A DNA stretch of 64,000 bases from Streptomyces sp. NBC_00390 (GTDB lineage: Bacteria > Actinomycetota > Actinomycetes > Streptomycetales > Streptomycetaceae). The translations under genes and the position numbers were made by a program. The notes under the pieces were generated by a model. It was not told where the DNA came from. It saw only the letters and a program-made list of their open reading frames with translations, and ran no database searches. How positions within the stretch are numbered: position 1 is the first letter of the stretch; every line of letters begins with the position of its first letter. Shown piece by piece: positions 50,722-59,917 of this stretch. Location of the stretch: NCBI RefSeq assembly GCF_036057275.1, contig NZ_CP107945.1, positions 4,526,001 to 4,590,000 of the forward strand, given 5' to 3'.

Positions 50722-51236
50722 GGTTGCGCCTCCTTGTGTGCGCTCTCCATCCGCCTGCGCAGTCGCCGGCGCGCCCGGTGCAGCCGGACGGCGTAGGTAC
50801 CGGGCGAGCAGCCAAGGACCCTGGCAGCCTGGGGGCCGCTCAGGTCGTGCCACACCGCCAGGGTCAGCACCTCCTGGTCCGCGTCCGGCAACGTCCGCAG
50901 CGCGGTGATCACTTCCTGCTGCGCGAGCGCGGAGGGGTCGGTGCCGTACATGCCCGACGCCAGGGAGCCGAGCCGCTCGGTCAGCGCCGAGCGCCGGGCC
51001 TGCCCGCGCAGCTCGTTGGCGACAAGCTTGCGGGCGGTGGCCAGCAGCCACGGCAGCGCCGGGTCGCGGATCTCGTCGATGCGGCGCCACGCCACCAGAA
51101 AGGTCTCCGAGACCATGTCCGGTGCCGACGCCGGGCCCACGCGACGGGCGGCGAAGGCATGGACCTGACCGGCGTGCGCGGCGTACAGCTCCTCCAGCCG
51201 CCGCCGCGCGCCCTCATCGCTCCGGTACGTCCCCAC
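50718..51236 (-). CDS. ECF-type RNA polymerase sigma factor
   Basis: A 172-residue sigma-70 family protein. Region 2 (LEELYAAHAGQVHAFAARRV... MVSETFLVAWRRIDEI) is followed by a short linker and region 4 (ALRTLPDADQEVLTLAVWHDLSGPQAARVLGCSPGTYAVRLHRARRRLRR). It has no extra C-terminal domain. The GTG at 51,236 is preceded by GAGAGGGGGG; the longer frame to 51,347 would run into the divergent amidohydrolase gene. The anti-sigma gene follows with a 4-nt overlap. Confidence 0.88.
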   Translation of the reverse strand: MGTYRSDEGARRRLEELYAAHAGQVHAFAARRVGPASAPDMVSETFLVAWRRIDEIRDPALPWLLATARKLVANELRGQARRSALTERLGSLASGMYGTDPSALAQQEVITALRTLPDADQEVLTLAVWHDLSGPQAARVLGCSPGTYAVRLHRARRRLRRRMESAHKEAQP

Positions 51237-51327
51237 CGGCCCCCCTCTCGTGCTCCCACCCCGTAGTTGTCCGGCACCCGGCCCGGTATTACAGGGGCTC
51301 CGGTGGACAGCCCATCCGGGCGGCGTG

Positions 51328-52281
51328 ATGCTGGAGACGATGCGCACCGATGTGCACGCCCACCTGTGGAGCGAGGGCTATCTCCGTCTCCTGGAGTCCT
51401 ACGGTCGCGAGGACACCGCGCCCCAGCGAGGACTCGGAGCCGGTGACAGCCCGGCGGAGCTCGACGCCCGGTTCGCGATGAACGACGCCGCGGGCATCGA
51501 CCATCAGATCCTGTCCGTCTCCCCGCAGACCCCGTACTTCGCCGCCGAGGCCGAGGCGGTCAGGGCCGCGCGCCTCGCCAACGACCTCTACGCCGACGTC
51601 GTACGCGACCGGCCGCGGCGCTTCTCCGCGTTCGCCGCGCTGCCCCTGCCCCATCTGGACGCCTCGCTGGAGGAGTTGGCCCACGCGCTCGACGATCTCG
51701 GCATGGCAGGGGTTGGGCTGACCACGTCCGTACTGGGGCGCAGTCTCGGCGACCCCGTCTTCCGCCCGCTGTTCGAGGAGTTGGACCACCGGGGCTCGGT
51801 GCTGAGTCTTCATCCGGCGGGGCGCGACGCCGGGTCGCCGCTGATCGCCGAGAACCGCATGCGCTGGATGGTGGGCGCGCCGATGGAGGACACCATCTGC
51901 GCGATGCACCTCATGCTCGAGGGCATTCCGCGTCGTTTCCCGAGGCTGCGGATCGTGCATGCGCATCTCGGCGGCGCGCTCCCGATGCTGCTGCCGCGCG
52001 CCGACGAGCACATCCCGTGGGAGGCCCCGGACATCGTCGAGATGCCGACCGTCGCCGCCCGGCGCATGTACTACGACACGGTGGCCCACGGCCACGCTCC
52101 CGCCGTGCGCGCGGCGGCGGACTCGTACGGCGCCGACCGGCTGATGCTCGGCACCGACTTCCCGTACCAGACGGGGGACGGACTGCGCCGGGCCGTGGAC
52201 TTCCTGCGTGAAGCGCTGACGCCGGAGGAGGCCGAGGCCGTGCTGAAGGCGGGCGCGGCGCTGCTGCCGGACTCCGGATGA
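51328..52281 (+). CDS. Amidohydrolase family protein (ACMSD-like)
   Basis: A 317-residue TIM-barrel metal enzyme. The metal site H-x-H is in MRTDVHAHLW near residue 10, a His in LSLHPAGRD near 162, VHAHLGGALPML near 211 and the catalytic Asp in RLMLGTDFPYQTG near 277. This pattern matches the aminocarboxymuconate-semialdehyde decarboxylase group, which also contains gamma-resorcylate and 6-methylsalicylate decarboxylases. The substrate is not evident. ATG at 51,328 or the ATG 12 bases on could be used. It is divergent from the sigma factor. Confidence 0.83.
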   Translation: MLETMRTDVHAHLWSEGYLRLLESYGREDTAPQRGLGAGDSPAELDARFAMNDAAGIDHQILSVSPQTPYFAAEAEAVRAARLANDLYADVVRDRPRRFSAFAALPLPHLDASLEELAHALDDLGMAGVGLTTSVLGRSLGDPVFRPLFEELDHRGSVLSLHPAGRDAGSPLIAENRMRWMVGAPMEDTICAMHLMLEGIPRRFPRLRIVHAHLGGALPMLLPRADEHIPWEAPDIVEMPTVAARRMYYDTVAHGHAPAVRAAADSYGADRLMLGTDFPYQTGDGLRRAVDFLREALTPEEAEAVLKAGAALLPDSG

Positions 52282-52383
52282 CCGTGGTGGATTCGGCAAG
52301 GCTTCGTCACCAAGCTGTGAAGGTCCTGCGGGATGCTGGAGTTCACCAGCGCACTCGCGCTGCTCACTCGGGGGAGACACCAC

Positions 52384-53019
52384 ATGAGCACCGTACGCAG
52401 AGCCGCCGTCGTCCTTGCCGCCGCGTCCGCACTGGCGCTGACCGCCTGTGGGCCCGACGAGCAGATCGCCGAGCCGGCCGGCACTCCGACGCCGGTCGCG
52501 AGCCCCTCGAAGTCCGCGACCCCCTCGAAGCCGGCGACGCCGTCCGGCTCCCCGAGCAAGGACTCGTCCGGCGGCGGTGACGGTTCGACGGCCGACCCCG
52601 ACTACAACGTCTTCCCGTGCAGCACGTTCGACGTGAAGTTCACCGCGACCCGCGCGGAGGCCACCACCAGCAGCTACCTGCTCAAGATCACCAACAAGAG
52701 CGGTAAGCCGTGCGACGTGCTGGGCCACCCGATCGTGACCTTCGGCGACCTGGACGGCGCGGCGACCGAGCGGGGGGAGGCCCCCGGCATCGAGGACGAG
52801 ATCAGGCTCGAGCCGGGCAAGACGGCGTACGCCGGGCTCATGGGCGGAGCGAACGACGGCAAGGGCAGGACCGTCAACTCCATCGCGATGACCATGAACA
52901 CCGCGTCCGACCTGGAGCAGACGCCGCTCACGGCGTCGACCCCCGGCCTGTACGTCTCGCCCGACAAGAACTCCGTGACCGCCTGGATGGACAACGCGGA
53001 GGACGCGCTCAGCCTGTAG
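52384..53019 (+). CDS. DUF4232 lipoprotein
   Basis: A 211-residue exported lipoprotein: signal peptide with lipobox ALALTAC (Cys near 22), a Ser/Thr/Pro-rich linker with three S-K-x-A-T-P repeats and a DUF4232 beta-sandwich (about 75-211) with PCSTFDVKFTATRAEATTSSYLLKITNKSGKPCDVLGHP. Two cysteines in that region may form a disulfide. ATG follows GGGGGAG. The stop codon overlaps the end of the convergent DUF397 gene by 11 nt. Function unknown. Confidence 0.83.
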   Translation: MSTVRRAAVVLAAASALALTACGPDEQIAEPAGTPTPVASPSKSATPSKPATPSGSPSKDSSGGGDGSTADPDYNVFPCSTFDVKFTATRAEATTSSYLLKITNKSGKPCDVLGHPIVTFGDLDGAATERGEAPGIEDEIRLEPGKTAYAGLMGGANDGKGRTVNSIAMTMNTASDLEQTPLTASTPGLYVSPDKNSVTAWMDNAEDALSL

Positions 53020-53290
53020 TCGGCGTCCCGTTCTTGAGGTCCGCGACGAAGGAGGACCAGGCGGCGGTCCGGAAGGTGAGCTTCGGGCCGTCGGGGTTCT
53101 TCGAGTCGCGGACGGGGACGATGTCGGGGTGACCGTCGGCGACTTCGAGGCAGTCGCTGCCGCTGGCTCCGCTGTAGGTCGACTTCCGCCAGGTCGCGAC
53201 CTCCAGGCAGTCGCCGCCATCCCCGCCGCTGTAGCTGGACTTGTGCCAGATCGCCGTGCTCAGGTCGTACTCAGGGCTGTTGCTCTTCAT
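53009..53290 (-). CDS. DUF397 protein with two motifs
   Basis: A 93-residue protein of the actinobacterial DUF397 family. The typical motif W-(R/H)-K-S-(S/T)-Y-S-G is present twice, as IWHKSSYSGGDGGDCLEVA and TWRKSTYSGASGSDCLEVADG, and the protein ends with a conserved FVADLK region. DUF397 genes nearly always follow a DUF5753/XRE regulator, as here with a 20-nt overlap. The pair is thought to act like a regulator and a small antagonist, as in BldB/AbaA-type systems of Streptomyces. Confidence 0.88.
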   Translation of the reverse strand: MKSNSPEYDLSTAIWHKSSYSGGDGGDCLEVATWRKSTYSGASGSDCLEVADGHPDIVPVRDSKNPDGPKLTFRTAAWSSFVADLKNGTPTTG

Positions 53291-54113
53291 GCGCGTAATC
53301 CTCCGCCGCCGACTCGATCAGGGCCAGAGATTCCTGTGGAGAGAGTGCGCTCGCCGCCAGCAGATCGTAGGTCAGTCCGTGCCGTGCGACAGTGGCCGGG
53401 TCGTCCAACAGGTGGCCTGTGCCGGGGCCATCGACATAGGCGAGTGGGGGAGCGTCCGGGAAGGACATCAGCTTGAGTGCGCCGTCCATTGCGGCGTGTG
53501 CGCCCACCTTGAAGGGGAGCACTTGCACGATGACCTGGTGAATTTTGACCAGTGCCGCGACGTGTCGTAGTGCCTCCGCCATTACCGCCGGTCCGCCAAC
53601 GGGGCGACACAGAGCCGCTTCGTCCAGAACCGTCCAAAACAGAGGCGCTGTTGGACCGTTCAACAGCTGTCCGCGTTCAATTCGGGCGGCCACCAGCTCG
53701 TCGATGGACTCCTCCGCGGCCGTTGGCCGGTACGCGCGGAACACGGCCCGCGCGTATGTCTCAGCCTGGAGCAAGCCCGGGATCAGCAGGGGCACGTACT
53801 GCTTGATCTGCGTCGCAGCCGCTTCTGCTTCCACCGCCTCCGCGAAGTGGTTCGGGTACTTGGACCTGCTGGCGGCCGAACAGTTCCGCGCGAAGAAGCC
53901 GTTCGTCTCCAGGATCTCGTCCATCTGTCCCGCGTACTCCGGCTGCATCCGCCGCGTCCCGGCCTCCAACTGGCCGATGAACGAGCCGCTCACGAACAGC
54001 GGGCGGCCCAGTTCCTCCTGGGTCAGGCCCGCCTTCTCGCGGGCGTGGCGCAGTTCTGCGCCGAGCAGCGCACGGGGAGAAGTGGACGGATCGAGATCCT
54101 TGGGACCGGGCAT
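53271..54113 (-). CDS. XRE-family regulator with DUF5753 domain
   Basis: A 280-residue protein. An N-terminal Cro/CI helix-turn-helix (LGAELRHAREKAGLTQEELGRPLFVSGSFIGQLEAGTRRM) is followed by a DUF5753 domain (from about residue 95, with YVPLLIPGLLQAETYARAVF and ESIDELVAARIERGQLL). The ATG at 54,113 has GGAG seven bases upstream. It overlaps the DUF397 gene by 20 nt, and two small genes lie divergently upstream. Such clusters are numerous in Streptomyces and include developmental regulators. Confidence 0.9.
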   Translation of the reverse strand: MPGPKDLDPSTSPRALLGAELRHAREKAGLTQEELGRPLFVSGSFIGQLEAGTRRMQPEYAGQMDEILETNGFFARNCSAASRSKYPNHFAEAVEAEAAATQIKQYVPLLIPGLLQAETYARAVFRAYRPTAAEESIDELVAARIERGQLLNGPTAPLFWTVLDEAALCRPVGGPAVMAEALRHVAALVKIHQVIVQVLPFKVGAHAAMDGALKLMSFPDAPPLAYVDGPGTGHLLDDPATVARHGLTYDLLAASALSPQESLALIESAAEDYAHEEQQP

Positions 54114-54228
54114 TGTCAACTCCGGTTAGGACAGATGGGGTTGTTGGGCGTCCGCTACTGGTCAGGCTAGCCGTCCGTCGACCACGCTGTGTAGGGAAAG
54201 AGAACACTCAGCGTGGAGGTTCCAGATC

Positions 54229-54444
54229 ATGGTCGTGCGACCGGCGGAGCGGCTGCGGGCCGCCGAGGAAGTGTTGGCCCAGCTCAGGGACGGTCTCGAT
54301 GTGGTGGCCGTGACGCTGCCCTCGCTCCGGGTCGACCTCGTGTCGCTGGCGAGCGATACGCCCTATCCGCTGGTCGACCTGGGGCGCTGCAACCTGGACA
54401 CGGCGCTTCGGCTGGCCGCCGTCCTCCAGGGGCTCAGGCCGTGA
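54229..54444 (+). CDS. Small hypothetical protein 1 of the XRE/DUF397 locus
   Basis: A 71-residue protein, MVVRPAERLRAAEEVLAQLRDG at the start and DLGRCNLDTALRLAAVL near the end. No signal or membrane segment. The ATG at 54,229 follows the weak GGAGG near 54,212. Its stop overlaps the next small gene by 4 nt (GTGA), which marks a real operon. Small genes of this type are commonly found opposite XRE/DUF5753 regulators. Confidence 0.7.
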   Translation: MVVRPAERLRAAEEVLAQLRDGLDVVAVTLPSLRVDLVSLASDTPYPLVDLGRCNLDTALRLAAVLQGLRP

Positions 54445-54659
54445 CGGCCGAGGGGCCCAGGACGGGCTCGTACGCCGTGGACCGCCGCGACGGGCGTGTG
54501 GGGCAGGTGATGGGACACGTCGGGACGTACATCCAACTTCGGCCGCCCGGCGGAGGGCTGGAGTGGGACTGTCCCGTCGAGGCGCTCCGGCCGGCGGGGC
54601 CGGGCGAGGTGCTGCGGGCGCGCGTACGGGAGATCAACGCGGAGGGTCGTCTGCCGTGA
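54441..54659 (+). CDS. Small hypothetical protein 2 of the XRE/DUF397 locus
   Basis: A 72-residue, probably beta-rich protein: SYAVDRRDGRVGQVMGHVG, YIQLRPPGGGLEWDCPVEAL and a final RARVREINAEGR. It resembles the small proteins often coded beside XRE/DUF397 genes. GTG at 54,441 overlaps the preceding stop. No recognised domain. Confidence 0.7.
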   Translation: MTAEGPRTGSYAVDRRDGRVGQVMGHVGTYIQLRPPGGGLEWDCPVEALRPAGPGEVLRARVREINAEGRLP

Positions 54660-54665
54660 GACGCC

Positions 54666-56297
54666 CTATCCGCGGGTGAAGGTGCCGAGGCCGTTCCGGT
54701 CGAGACTCTCCACGCGCACCCGTGTGGCCTTGCCGTCGAGGTCGCCGGAGAAGGTCACGCCGGAGAGTCCGACCGCGTTCTCGCCGACGGTCCGGAAGCT
54801 GAAGGTGTCGCCGTCGTAGTGGGTGAGGCGGAACCGCATCCTGTCGGGGCCGAGTTGCAGGGTCAGTGCGCCGCCGGCGGCGGTGACCCGGAGCGGGCCG
54901 TAGTAGTCGTTGCGGTAGGTGCCGAGGTAGGCGCCTTCGGGCCTGGCAGGAGCCGGATCGGGCGGCGGTTCGGCATAGTCCGTGGGGGACCTGAGCTCTG
55001 CCTCCTCCTGCTCGTAGACCTTTCCGATCAGGGAGAGCCAGTCGGCGGTGGGTTTGCCGTACTGGGCTGTGTCGAAGAAGTTGAACGCGATGGAGTCGGC
55101 GAGGCCGACCGGCATCCCGTTGGTGAGGACGACGATGCCCAGCTGCTCGCTCGGCAGCAGGGTGACATTGGTGTTGGCGCCGAGCGCGAACGCGCCGGAG
55201 TGGCTGAGGCGCAGCCTGCCCTGGTCGTCGTAGCTGACGTTCCAGCCCAGTCCGTAGAAGCCGGTCCGGCCGGTGGGGGTGGCCGGGGGCTGGGAGACGA
55301 TCTCGGGCAGGTGGGTGCGTTCGAGGGGCGCGGCGGGGATGATCTGCTTGCCGTCGAGCTTGCCGTTCGCGAGCTGGAGACGTACCCAGCGGGCCATGTC
55401 CTCGGCGGTGGAGCTGACTCCGCCGGCGGGGGACTGGGCGTCGGCGTCCCGTACGTACTTCGCGGCCCAGGTGCCGTCGCCGGTCTCGACGTGAGTGACC
55501 GCCCTGTTGGCGGCCTTCTCGTAGTCGGCGAAGCGCGAACTGGTGGAGTTCATGCCGGCAGGGCCGTACAGGCTGTCCTCGGCGAGCTTCTCCCAGGTGG
55601 TGTCCTTGGCGTCGGCGACCGCCTCGGCTGCGGCGGTGACACCGTAGTTGGTGTACGCATAGCTCGCGCGGAACGGGGTCAGCGGTTCGAGGCGCAGGTG
55701 ACCGAGGATGTAGTCCCGGTCGTAGCCGAGGTCTTCGAGCAGGTCGCCCGCGTGGTCGGGCAGACCGCTGCGGTGCGAGAAGAGGTCGGCGACGGTGACG
55801 TGTTCGGTGACCCAGCGGTCCTTCAGCGCGAAGCCGGGCAGATGCTCGGTGACCGGTTCGTCCCAGGTGACGGCCTTGTCGCCCACGGCGTCGGCGACGA
55901 CGGTGGAGGCGAGGGGCTTGGAGAGGGACGCGAGCTGGAAGACGGTGTCCGGCTCGACGGCGCCGGGCTTGCCGACCTGGCGTTCGCCGAAGCCCTTGAG
56001 GTACACCACGCGGTCCTTGTGCACGACGGCCACGGCGACGCCCGGTACGCCGGTCTTGCGCATGCCGTCCCGGACGATGCCGTCGAGCTTGGCAACGGCG
56101 TTGTCGACCTGGGCCTCTTTGAGCTGGGGCGGGGGCTGCGGGGGCGGCTGCCGTGTGGCCGTCGGGGGCGCTTCGGCGGGTGCCGCGGCGGTGGCGGTCG
56201 TGGCACATGTGGCCGCGAGCAGGAAGGCCAGGCCCGCTGCGGACACGGCTCTGCTTCGGTGGCGTCCCGCGCGTCGCCGGAGACCCATGTCGTCCAT
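54666..56297 (-). CDS. Secreted serine hydrolase (class C beta-lactamase-like)
   Basis: A 543-residue exported protein. A signal peptide (AVSAAGLAFLLAATCATTATA) and Pro-rich linker precede the beta-lactamase/D-Ala-D-Ala-carboxypeptidase fold: catalytic S-x-x-K as LASLSKPLAST near residue 123, the Y-x-N motif in YAYTNYG near 213 and an H-x-G motif as LSHSGAF near 361. A C-terminal DUF3471-like beta domain starts near 455. Such proteins are mostly esterases or peptidases. It is divergent from the ABC transporter pair. Confidence 0.87.
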   Translation of the reverse strand: MDDMGLRRRAGRHRSRAVSAAGLAFLLAATCATTATAAAPAEAPPTATRQPPPQPPPQLKEAQVDNAVAKLDGIVRDGMRKTGVPGVAVAVVHKDRVVYLKGFGERQVGKPGAVEPDTVFQLASLSKPLASTVVADAVGDKAVTWDEPVTEHLPGFALKDRWVTEHVTVADLFSHRSGLPDHAGDLLEDLGYDRDYILGHLRLEPLTPFRASYAYTNYGVTAAAEAVADAKDTTWEKLAEDSLYGPAGMNSTSSRFADYEKAANRAVTHVETGDGTWAAKYVRDADAQSPAGGVSSTAEDMARWVRLQLANGKLDGKQIIPAAPLERTHLPEIVSQPPATPTGRTGFYGLGWNVSYDDQGRLRLSHSGAFALGANTNVTLLPSEQLGIVVLTNGMPVGLADSIAFNFFDTAQYGKPTADWLSLIGKVYEQEEAELRSPTDYAEPPPDPAPARPEGAYLGTYRNDYYGPLRVTAAGGALTLQLGPDRMRFRLTHYDGDTFSFRTVGENAVGLSGVTFSGDLDGKATRVRVESLDRNGLGTFTRG

Positions 56298-56402
56298 TGA
56301 ACCGCTGGGCCGGGTGTTTGTCGCACGGAGCGTGTCGCCGTTCTCATGCGGCTCTCATGGCAGGCTTAACTCCCCATCACCTCGCGTACCTACGTTCGCG
56401 CC

Positions 56403-57875
56403 ATGTTCTTCACCTACCTCCGGCGCGAACTGCGCCGCCGCAGAAAGGCGGCGCTCGTCGTCGCCTCGGGGCTCGCCCTCGGGATCGCGCTGGTCATCGT
56501 GGTCAACTCGGTGTCGTCCGGGATGAACCGCGCTCAGGACAAGGTCCTGGAATCGCTGTACGGACTCGGCACGGACATGACCGTGACCAAGGCGGCGTCG
56601 CCGCCGGGCGAGGGGGAGACGGCGCGGCGCCCGCGGTTCGAGTTCGACGCCAAGGACAACGACGACGACGCCGAGCAGAGCCAGGACCTGGTGATGGTCC
56701 AGGGGTTCGAGACGCTGGCGGCCTCGACGGTGGACAAGGTCGGCAAGCAGGACGGGGTCGCGGACGCGGTCGGCGGGCTGAGCCTGCGCGTGATGAAGGT
56801 CAACGGGCAGTTCAAGCGGGGCGAGGCGCAGGTGATGCCGGCGCAGCCGGGCGGTTCCGGCAGAGGGACCGGCGGGAGCGGCGGCGGGGCCGTGCGCGGG
56901 GGCGGGGCGGCGTTCGACGTCGACTCGTACACCGTGTACGGAACGGATGTCTCGCATCAGGGGCTCGGCCCGCTGACGTCCTCGAAGATCACCTCGGGGC
57001 GGACGTTCAAGGAGAGCGAGAGCGACGCCAAGGTGGCCGTGGCCGACAGTGCGTACGCCAAGGAGAAGAAGCTCGCGGTCGGCGACAAGCTCACCGTCTC
57101 CGGGACGAAGTACGAGATCGTCGGCATCGCGACGGCGGACAGCGGGGACGCGGCGGCCAATGTCTATCTGCCGCTGAAGCAGGCGCAGACGCTCGCCGAC
57201 GCGAAGAACAAGGTGACGACGGTCTATGTGCAGGCGTCCGACTCGCAGCGGATCGACGGCGTCAAGCAGACCATCCGGAAGAACATCCCAGGGACGACGG
57301 TGACGACGTCCGCGGACCTCGCCGAAACGGTCTCCGGATCCCTGTCGACCGCGTCCGACCTGGCGTCGGGTGTCGGCAGGTGGCTGTCGATCGTGGTGCT
57401 GGCGGCGGCGTTCCTGGTGGCGGGGCTGCTGACGTCGGCGGCGGTGAGCCGGCGGGTGCGGGAGTTCGGCACGCTCAAGGCGCTGGGCTGGAAGAGCGGC
57501 CGGGTCACCCGCCAGGTCGCCGGTGAGGCACTGGTCAACGGGCTGGTCGGCGGGGCGCTCGGGATCGGTCTGGGGCTGGCGGGGGCGTGGCTGATCACGA
57601 CGTTCAGCCCGACGCTGACCGCGGAACTGGGCGGCGGGCTCGGCGGTGGCGGCGCGGCGGGCGGCGGCCGGGTCGCCTTCGGTGGCGGCCCGGGCGGGCC
57701 CGGCCAGGAGACGGCGGGCCGCGCCCTGGACATCGCGCTGAGCGCGCCGGTCTCGCTCATGACCATCGCACTGGCGGTCGCGCTCGCCGTGGCGGGCGGG
57801 CTGGTGGCGGGCGGTTTCGGCGGGTGGCGTGCGTCGCGGCTGCGGCCGGCGGATGCGCTGCGCCGCGTCGAGTAG
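56403..57875 (+). CDS. MacB/FtsX-type ABC transporter permease
   Basis: A 490-residue permease. The first membrane helix (AALVVASGLALGIALVIVVNSVS) is followed by a large extracytoplasmic domain of about 280 residues, with a Gly-rich loop near 145-165. Three helices follow in the FtsX domain (LSIVVLAAAFLVAGLLTSAAV, then VREFGTLKALGW, LVGGALGIGLGLAGAWLI, and MTIALAVALAVAGGLVAGG). It lacks its own ATPase domain, which is encoded 43 nt downstream. The likely role is mechanotransmission or export of peptides or lipids. No two-component genes are near. Confidence 0.9.
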   Translation: MFFTYLRRELRRRRKAALVVASGLALGIALVIVVNSVSSGMNRAQDKVLESLYGLGTDMTVTKAASPPGEGETARRPRFEFDAKDNDDDAEQSQDLVMVQGFETLAASTVDKVGKQDGVADAVGGLSLRVMKVNGQFKRGEAQVMPAQPGGSGRGTGGSGGGAVRGGGAAFDVDSYTVYGTDVSHQGLGPLTSSKITSGRTFKESESDAKVAVADSAYAKEKKLAVGDKLTVSGTKYEIVGIATADSGDAAANVYLPLKQAQTLADAKNKVTTVYVQASDSQRIDGVKQTIRKNIPGTTVTTSADLAETVSGSLSTASDLASGVGRWLSIVVLAAAFLVAGLLTSAAVSRRVREFGTLKALGWKSGRVTRQVAGEALVNGLVGGALGIGLGLAGAWLITTFSPTLTAELGGGLGGGGAAGGGRVAFGGGPGGPGQETAGRALDIALSAPVSLMTIALAVALAVAGGLVAGGFGGWRASRLRPADALRRVE

Positions 57876-57918
57876 CCGACGCACTCACGTACTCACTCAC
57901 GTACAACAGGAGTTGAAG

Positions 57919-58617
57919 ATGTATGAGCTCAGTGGCGTCACCAAGCGCTACCGGCGGGGCAAGGAGTCGGTGACCGCGCTGGACGGCGTGGACCTGACGA
58001 TCGAGGACGGCGGGCGGCTGGTGATCCAGGGCCCGACAGGCGGCGGCAAGTCGACGCTGCTCCAGATGCTGGGCGGGCTGGACCGGCCGACGCAGGGGAG
58101 CGTCGTCCTGGACGGGACGGATCTCGCGACGCTGCCGGAGGCGAGGCTCACGAGGGTCCGGGCGGAGAAGATCGGCTTCGTGTTCCAGAGCTTCAACCTG
58201 ATCCCGACACTGACGGCGCAGGAGAACGTCGAGACGGCGCTCGTGCCGCTGGGGCTGCGGGCCAAGGAGCGGCGTTCCCGGGCGGCGGAGGCGCTGGGGT
58301 CGGTGGGCCTGGGAGAGCGCGGAGGCCATCTGCCCGGCGAGCTGTCGGGCGGGCAGCAGCAGCGGGTGGCGATCGCGCGGGCACTGGTGAAGAGGCCGGC
58401 GGTGCTGCTGGCGGACGAGCCGACGGGGAACCTCGACGAGTCGATGCGGGACGAGGTGATGGAGGTGCTGGAGGGGTTGTGGCGGGAGCACGCGTTCACG
58501 TTCGTGCTGGTCACGCATGATTCGACGCTGGCGCGGAAGGCGACGAGGCTGGCGACGATCAAGAAGGGGCGGGTGTCGGTGACGGAGGGAGCGGGAGCGG
58601 GGGCGGGGGCGGCGTAG
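57919..58617 (+). CDS. MacB-type ABC transporter ATP-binding protein
   Basis: A 232-residue LolD/MacB-type ATPase. Walker A is GPTGGGKST near residue 36, Q-loop FVFQSFNLIP, signature LSGGQQQRVAIARAL, Walker B VLLADEPTGNLD and switch His in FVLVTHDS. A short Gly-Ala repeat (GAGAGAGAA) ends the protein. ATG follows AGGAG. It forms an operon with the permease. Confidence 0.93.
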   Translation: MYELSGVTKRYRRGKESVTALDGVDLTIEDGGRLVIQGPTGGGKSTLLQMLGGLDRPTQGSVVLDGTDLATLPEARLTRVRAEKIGFVFQSFNLIPTLTAQENVETALVPLGLRAKERRSRAAEALGSVGLGERGGHLPGELSGGQQQRVAIARALVKRPAVLLADEPTGNLDESMRDEVMEVLEGLWREHAFTFVLVTHDSTLARKATRLATIKKGRVSVTEGAGAGAGAA

Positions 58618-58945
58618 CCGCCGTGGTCCGGGTGGGAGCGGGGGGCGTGCGCTGCCGGGGGCACGTCCCCCGGCCCCGTGCCTGGCCCGGACCGAGGGCG
58701 CCGCGCCTCTGAAGGGCTTTGCACCGGACCTCGCGTCTCGATCCCCCCGGACTCCGTCCGGGAACCCCCAGCCGCTGCATTGCTCGCCCGCACCCCCGAC
58801 CACCACCCCAGGGCGGCCTGCATCCCCCTCCGCCCTGCCCGGACCCGGGCGCGGCGCCGCTGCGGGGCTCCGCCCCGGACCCCGCGTACGGCGGAGCGGG
58901 CGGCATGCGGGCCGGGGCCCGCCCCGCGGGGGTAGCCGCCCCCTG
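58618..58945. other. GC-rich convergent spacer with a REP-like element, no gene
   Basis: 328 bases of low-complexity GC-rich DNA. Around 58,742-58,770 lies a CCCCCCGGACTCCGTCCGGG element with a following ACCCCC, sharing the core GGACTCCGTCCGGG with 13,109-13,122. Further CGGGCCCGGGGC-type repeats fill the rest. No coding region is credible. Confidence 0.55.
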
Positions 58946-59878
58946 TCAGGCCTGGCCCGACGCCGTCAGTGCCGCGCGCAGGTGGCCCGCGCTCTCCTTC
59001 AGCAGGCGCGACGCCGTCTCCGCGTCCACCCCGGCCAGCAGCGTCAGGATCGCGTTCTTGACCTCGCCGTCCGTCGCGGCCAGTGCCGATTCGATCTCCG
59101 CGTCCGTCGCGCCCGTCGCCAGCGACACGATGTGGCGGGAGCGGGCGCGCAGCTTGTCGTTGGAGGCGCGGACGTCGACCATCAGGTTTCCGTACGTCTT
59201 GCCGAGGCGGATCATCGTGATCGTCGAGATCATGTTGAGGACCAGCTTCTGTGCCGTCCCCGCCTTCAACCGGGTGGATCCGGTGAGCAGTTCGGGGCCG
59301 ACGACCACCTCGATGGGGTGGTCCGCCGCCGCGCCCAGCGCACTGTCCGCGTTGCAGGACAGCCCGATCGTCAGCGCGCCCAGCGCACGGGCGTGCTCCA
59401 CCGCGCCGATGGCGTACGGCGTGCGGCCCGACGCCGAGATGCCGAGCACGGTGTCGTCCGCCGTGAGCTTCAGCTCGTCCAGGTCCGCCGCCGCCAGCTC
59501 CTTGCTGTCCTCCGCGCCCTCGGACGCCTTGACCATGGCCGTCGGGCCGCCCGCGATCAGGCCGACGACCTCCGACGGGTCGGTGTTGAACGTGGGCGGG
59601 CACTCGCTCGCGTCCAGCACGCCCAGGCGGCCCGCCGTGCCCGCGCCCGCGTAGATCAGCCGGCCACCGCGGGACATGCGCTCGGCGGTCCCGTCGATCG
59701 CGGCGGCGATGGCGGGAAGCTGCGCGGCCACCGAGGCGGGCACGGTCGCGTCCTCGGCGTTCATGATCCGTGCGATCTCGAGCGTCGGGAGCCGGTCGAT
59801 GTCGGCGAGCTCGGGACGGAACGCCTCGGTGGTGAGGGCGGCCAGCTGGGCGCGGAGTTCGTCGTACCTGGAGGGCAT
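58946..59878 (-). CDS. murQ: N-acetylmuramic acid 6-phosphate etherase
   Basis: A 310-residue SIS-domain enzyme that cleaves the D-lactyl ether of MurNAc-6-P to give GlcNAc-6-P, the NagA substrate, during peptidoglycan recycling. It shows RLIYAGAGTAGRLGVLDASECPPTFN near residue 74-99, the SASGRTPYAIGAVEHARALG motif near 148 and EVVVGPELLTGSTRLKAGTAQKLVLNMIST near 190. It begins 39 nt after murR on the same strand, so the two form an operon. The product joins the nagA route encoded at 26.8 kb. Confidence 0.95.
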   Translation of the reverse strand: MPSRYDELRAQLAALTTEAFRPELADIDRLPTLEIARIMNAEDATVPASVAAQLPAIAAAIDGTAERMSRGGRLIYAGAGTAGRLGVLDASECPPTFNTDPSEVVGLIAGGPTAMVKASEGAEDSKELAAADLDELKLTADDTVLGISASGRTPYAIGAVEHARALGALTIGLSCNADSALGAAADHPIEVVVGPELLTGSTRLKAGTAQKLVLNMISTITMIRLGKTYGNLMVDVRASNDKLRARSRHIVSLATGATDAEIESALAATDGEVKNAILTLLAGVDAETASRLLKESAGHLRAALTASGQA

Positions 59879-59917
59879 GTGGGGCGGCTCTGCTTTCTCG
59901 GTCCGGGTGCGGAGGAT

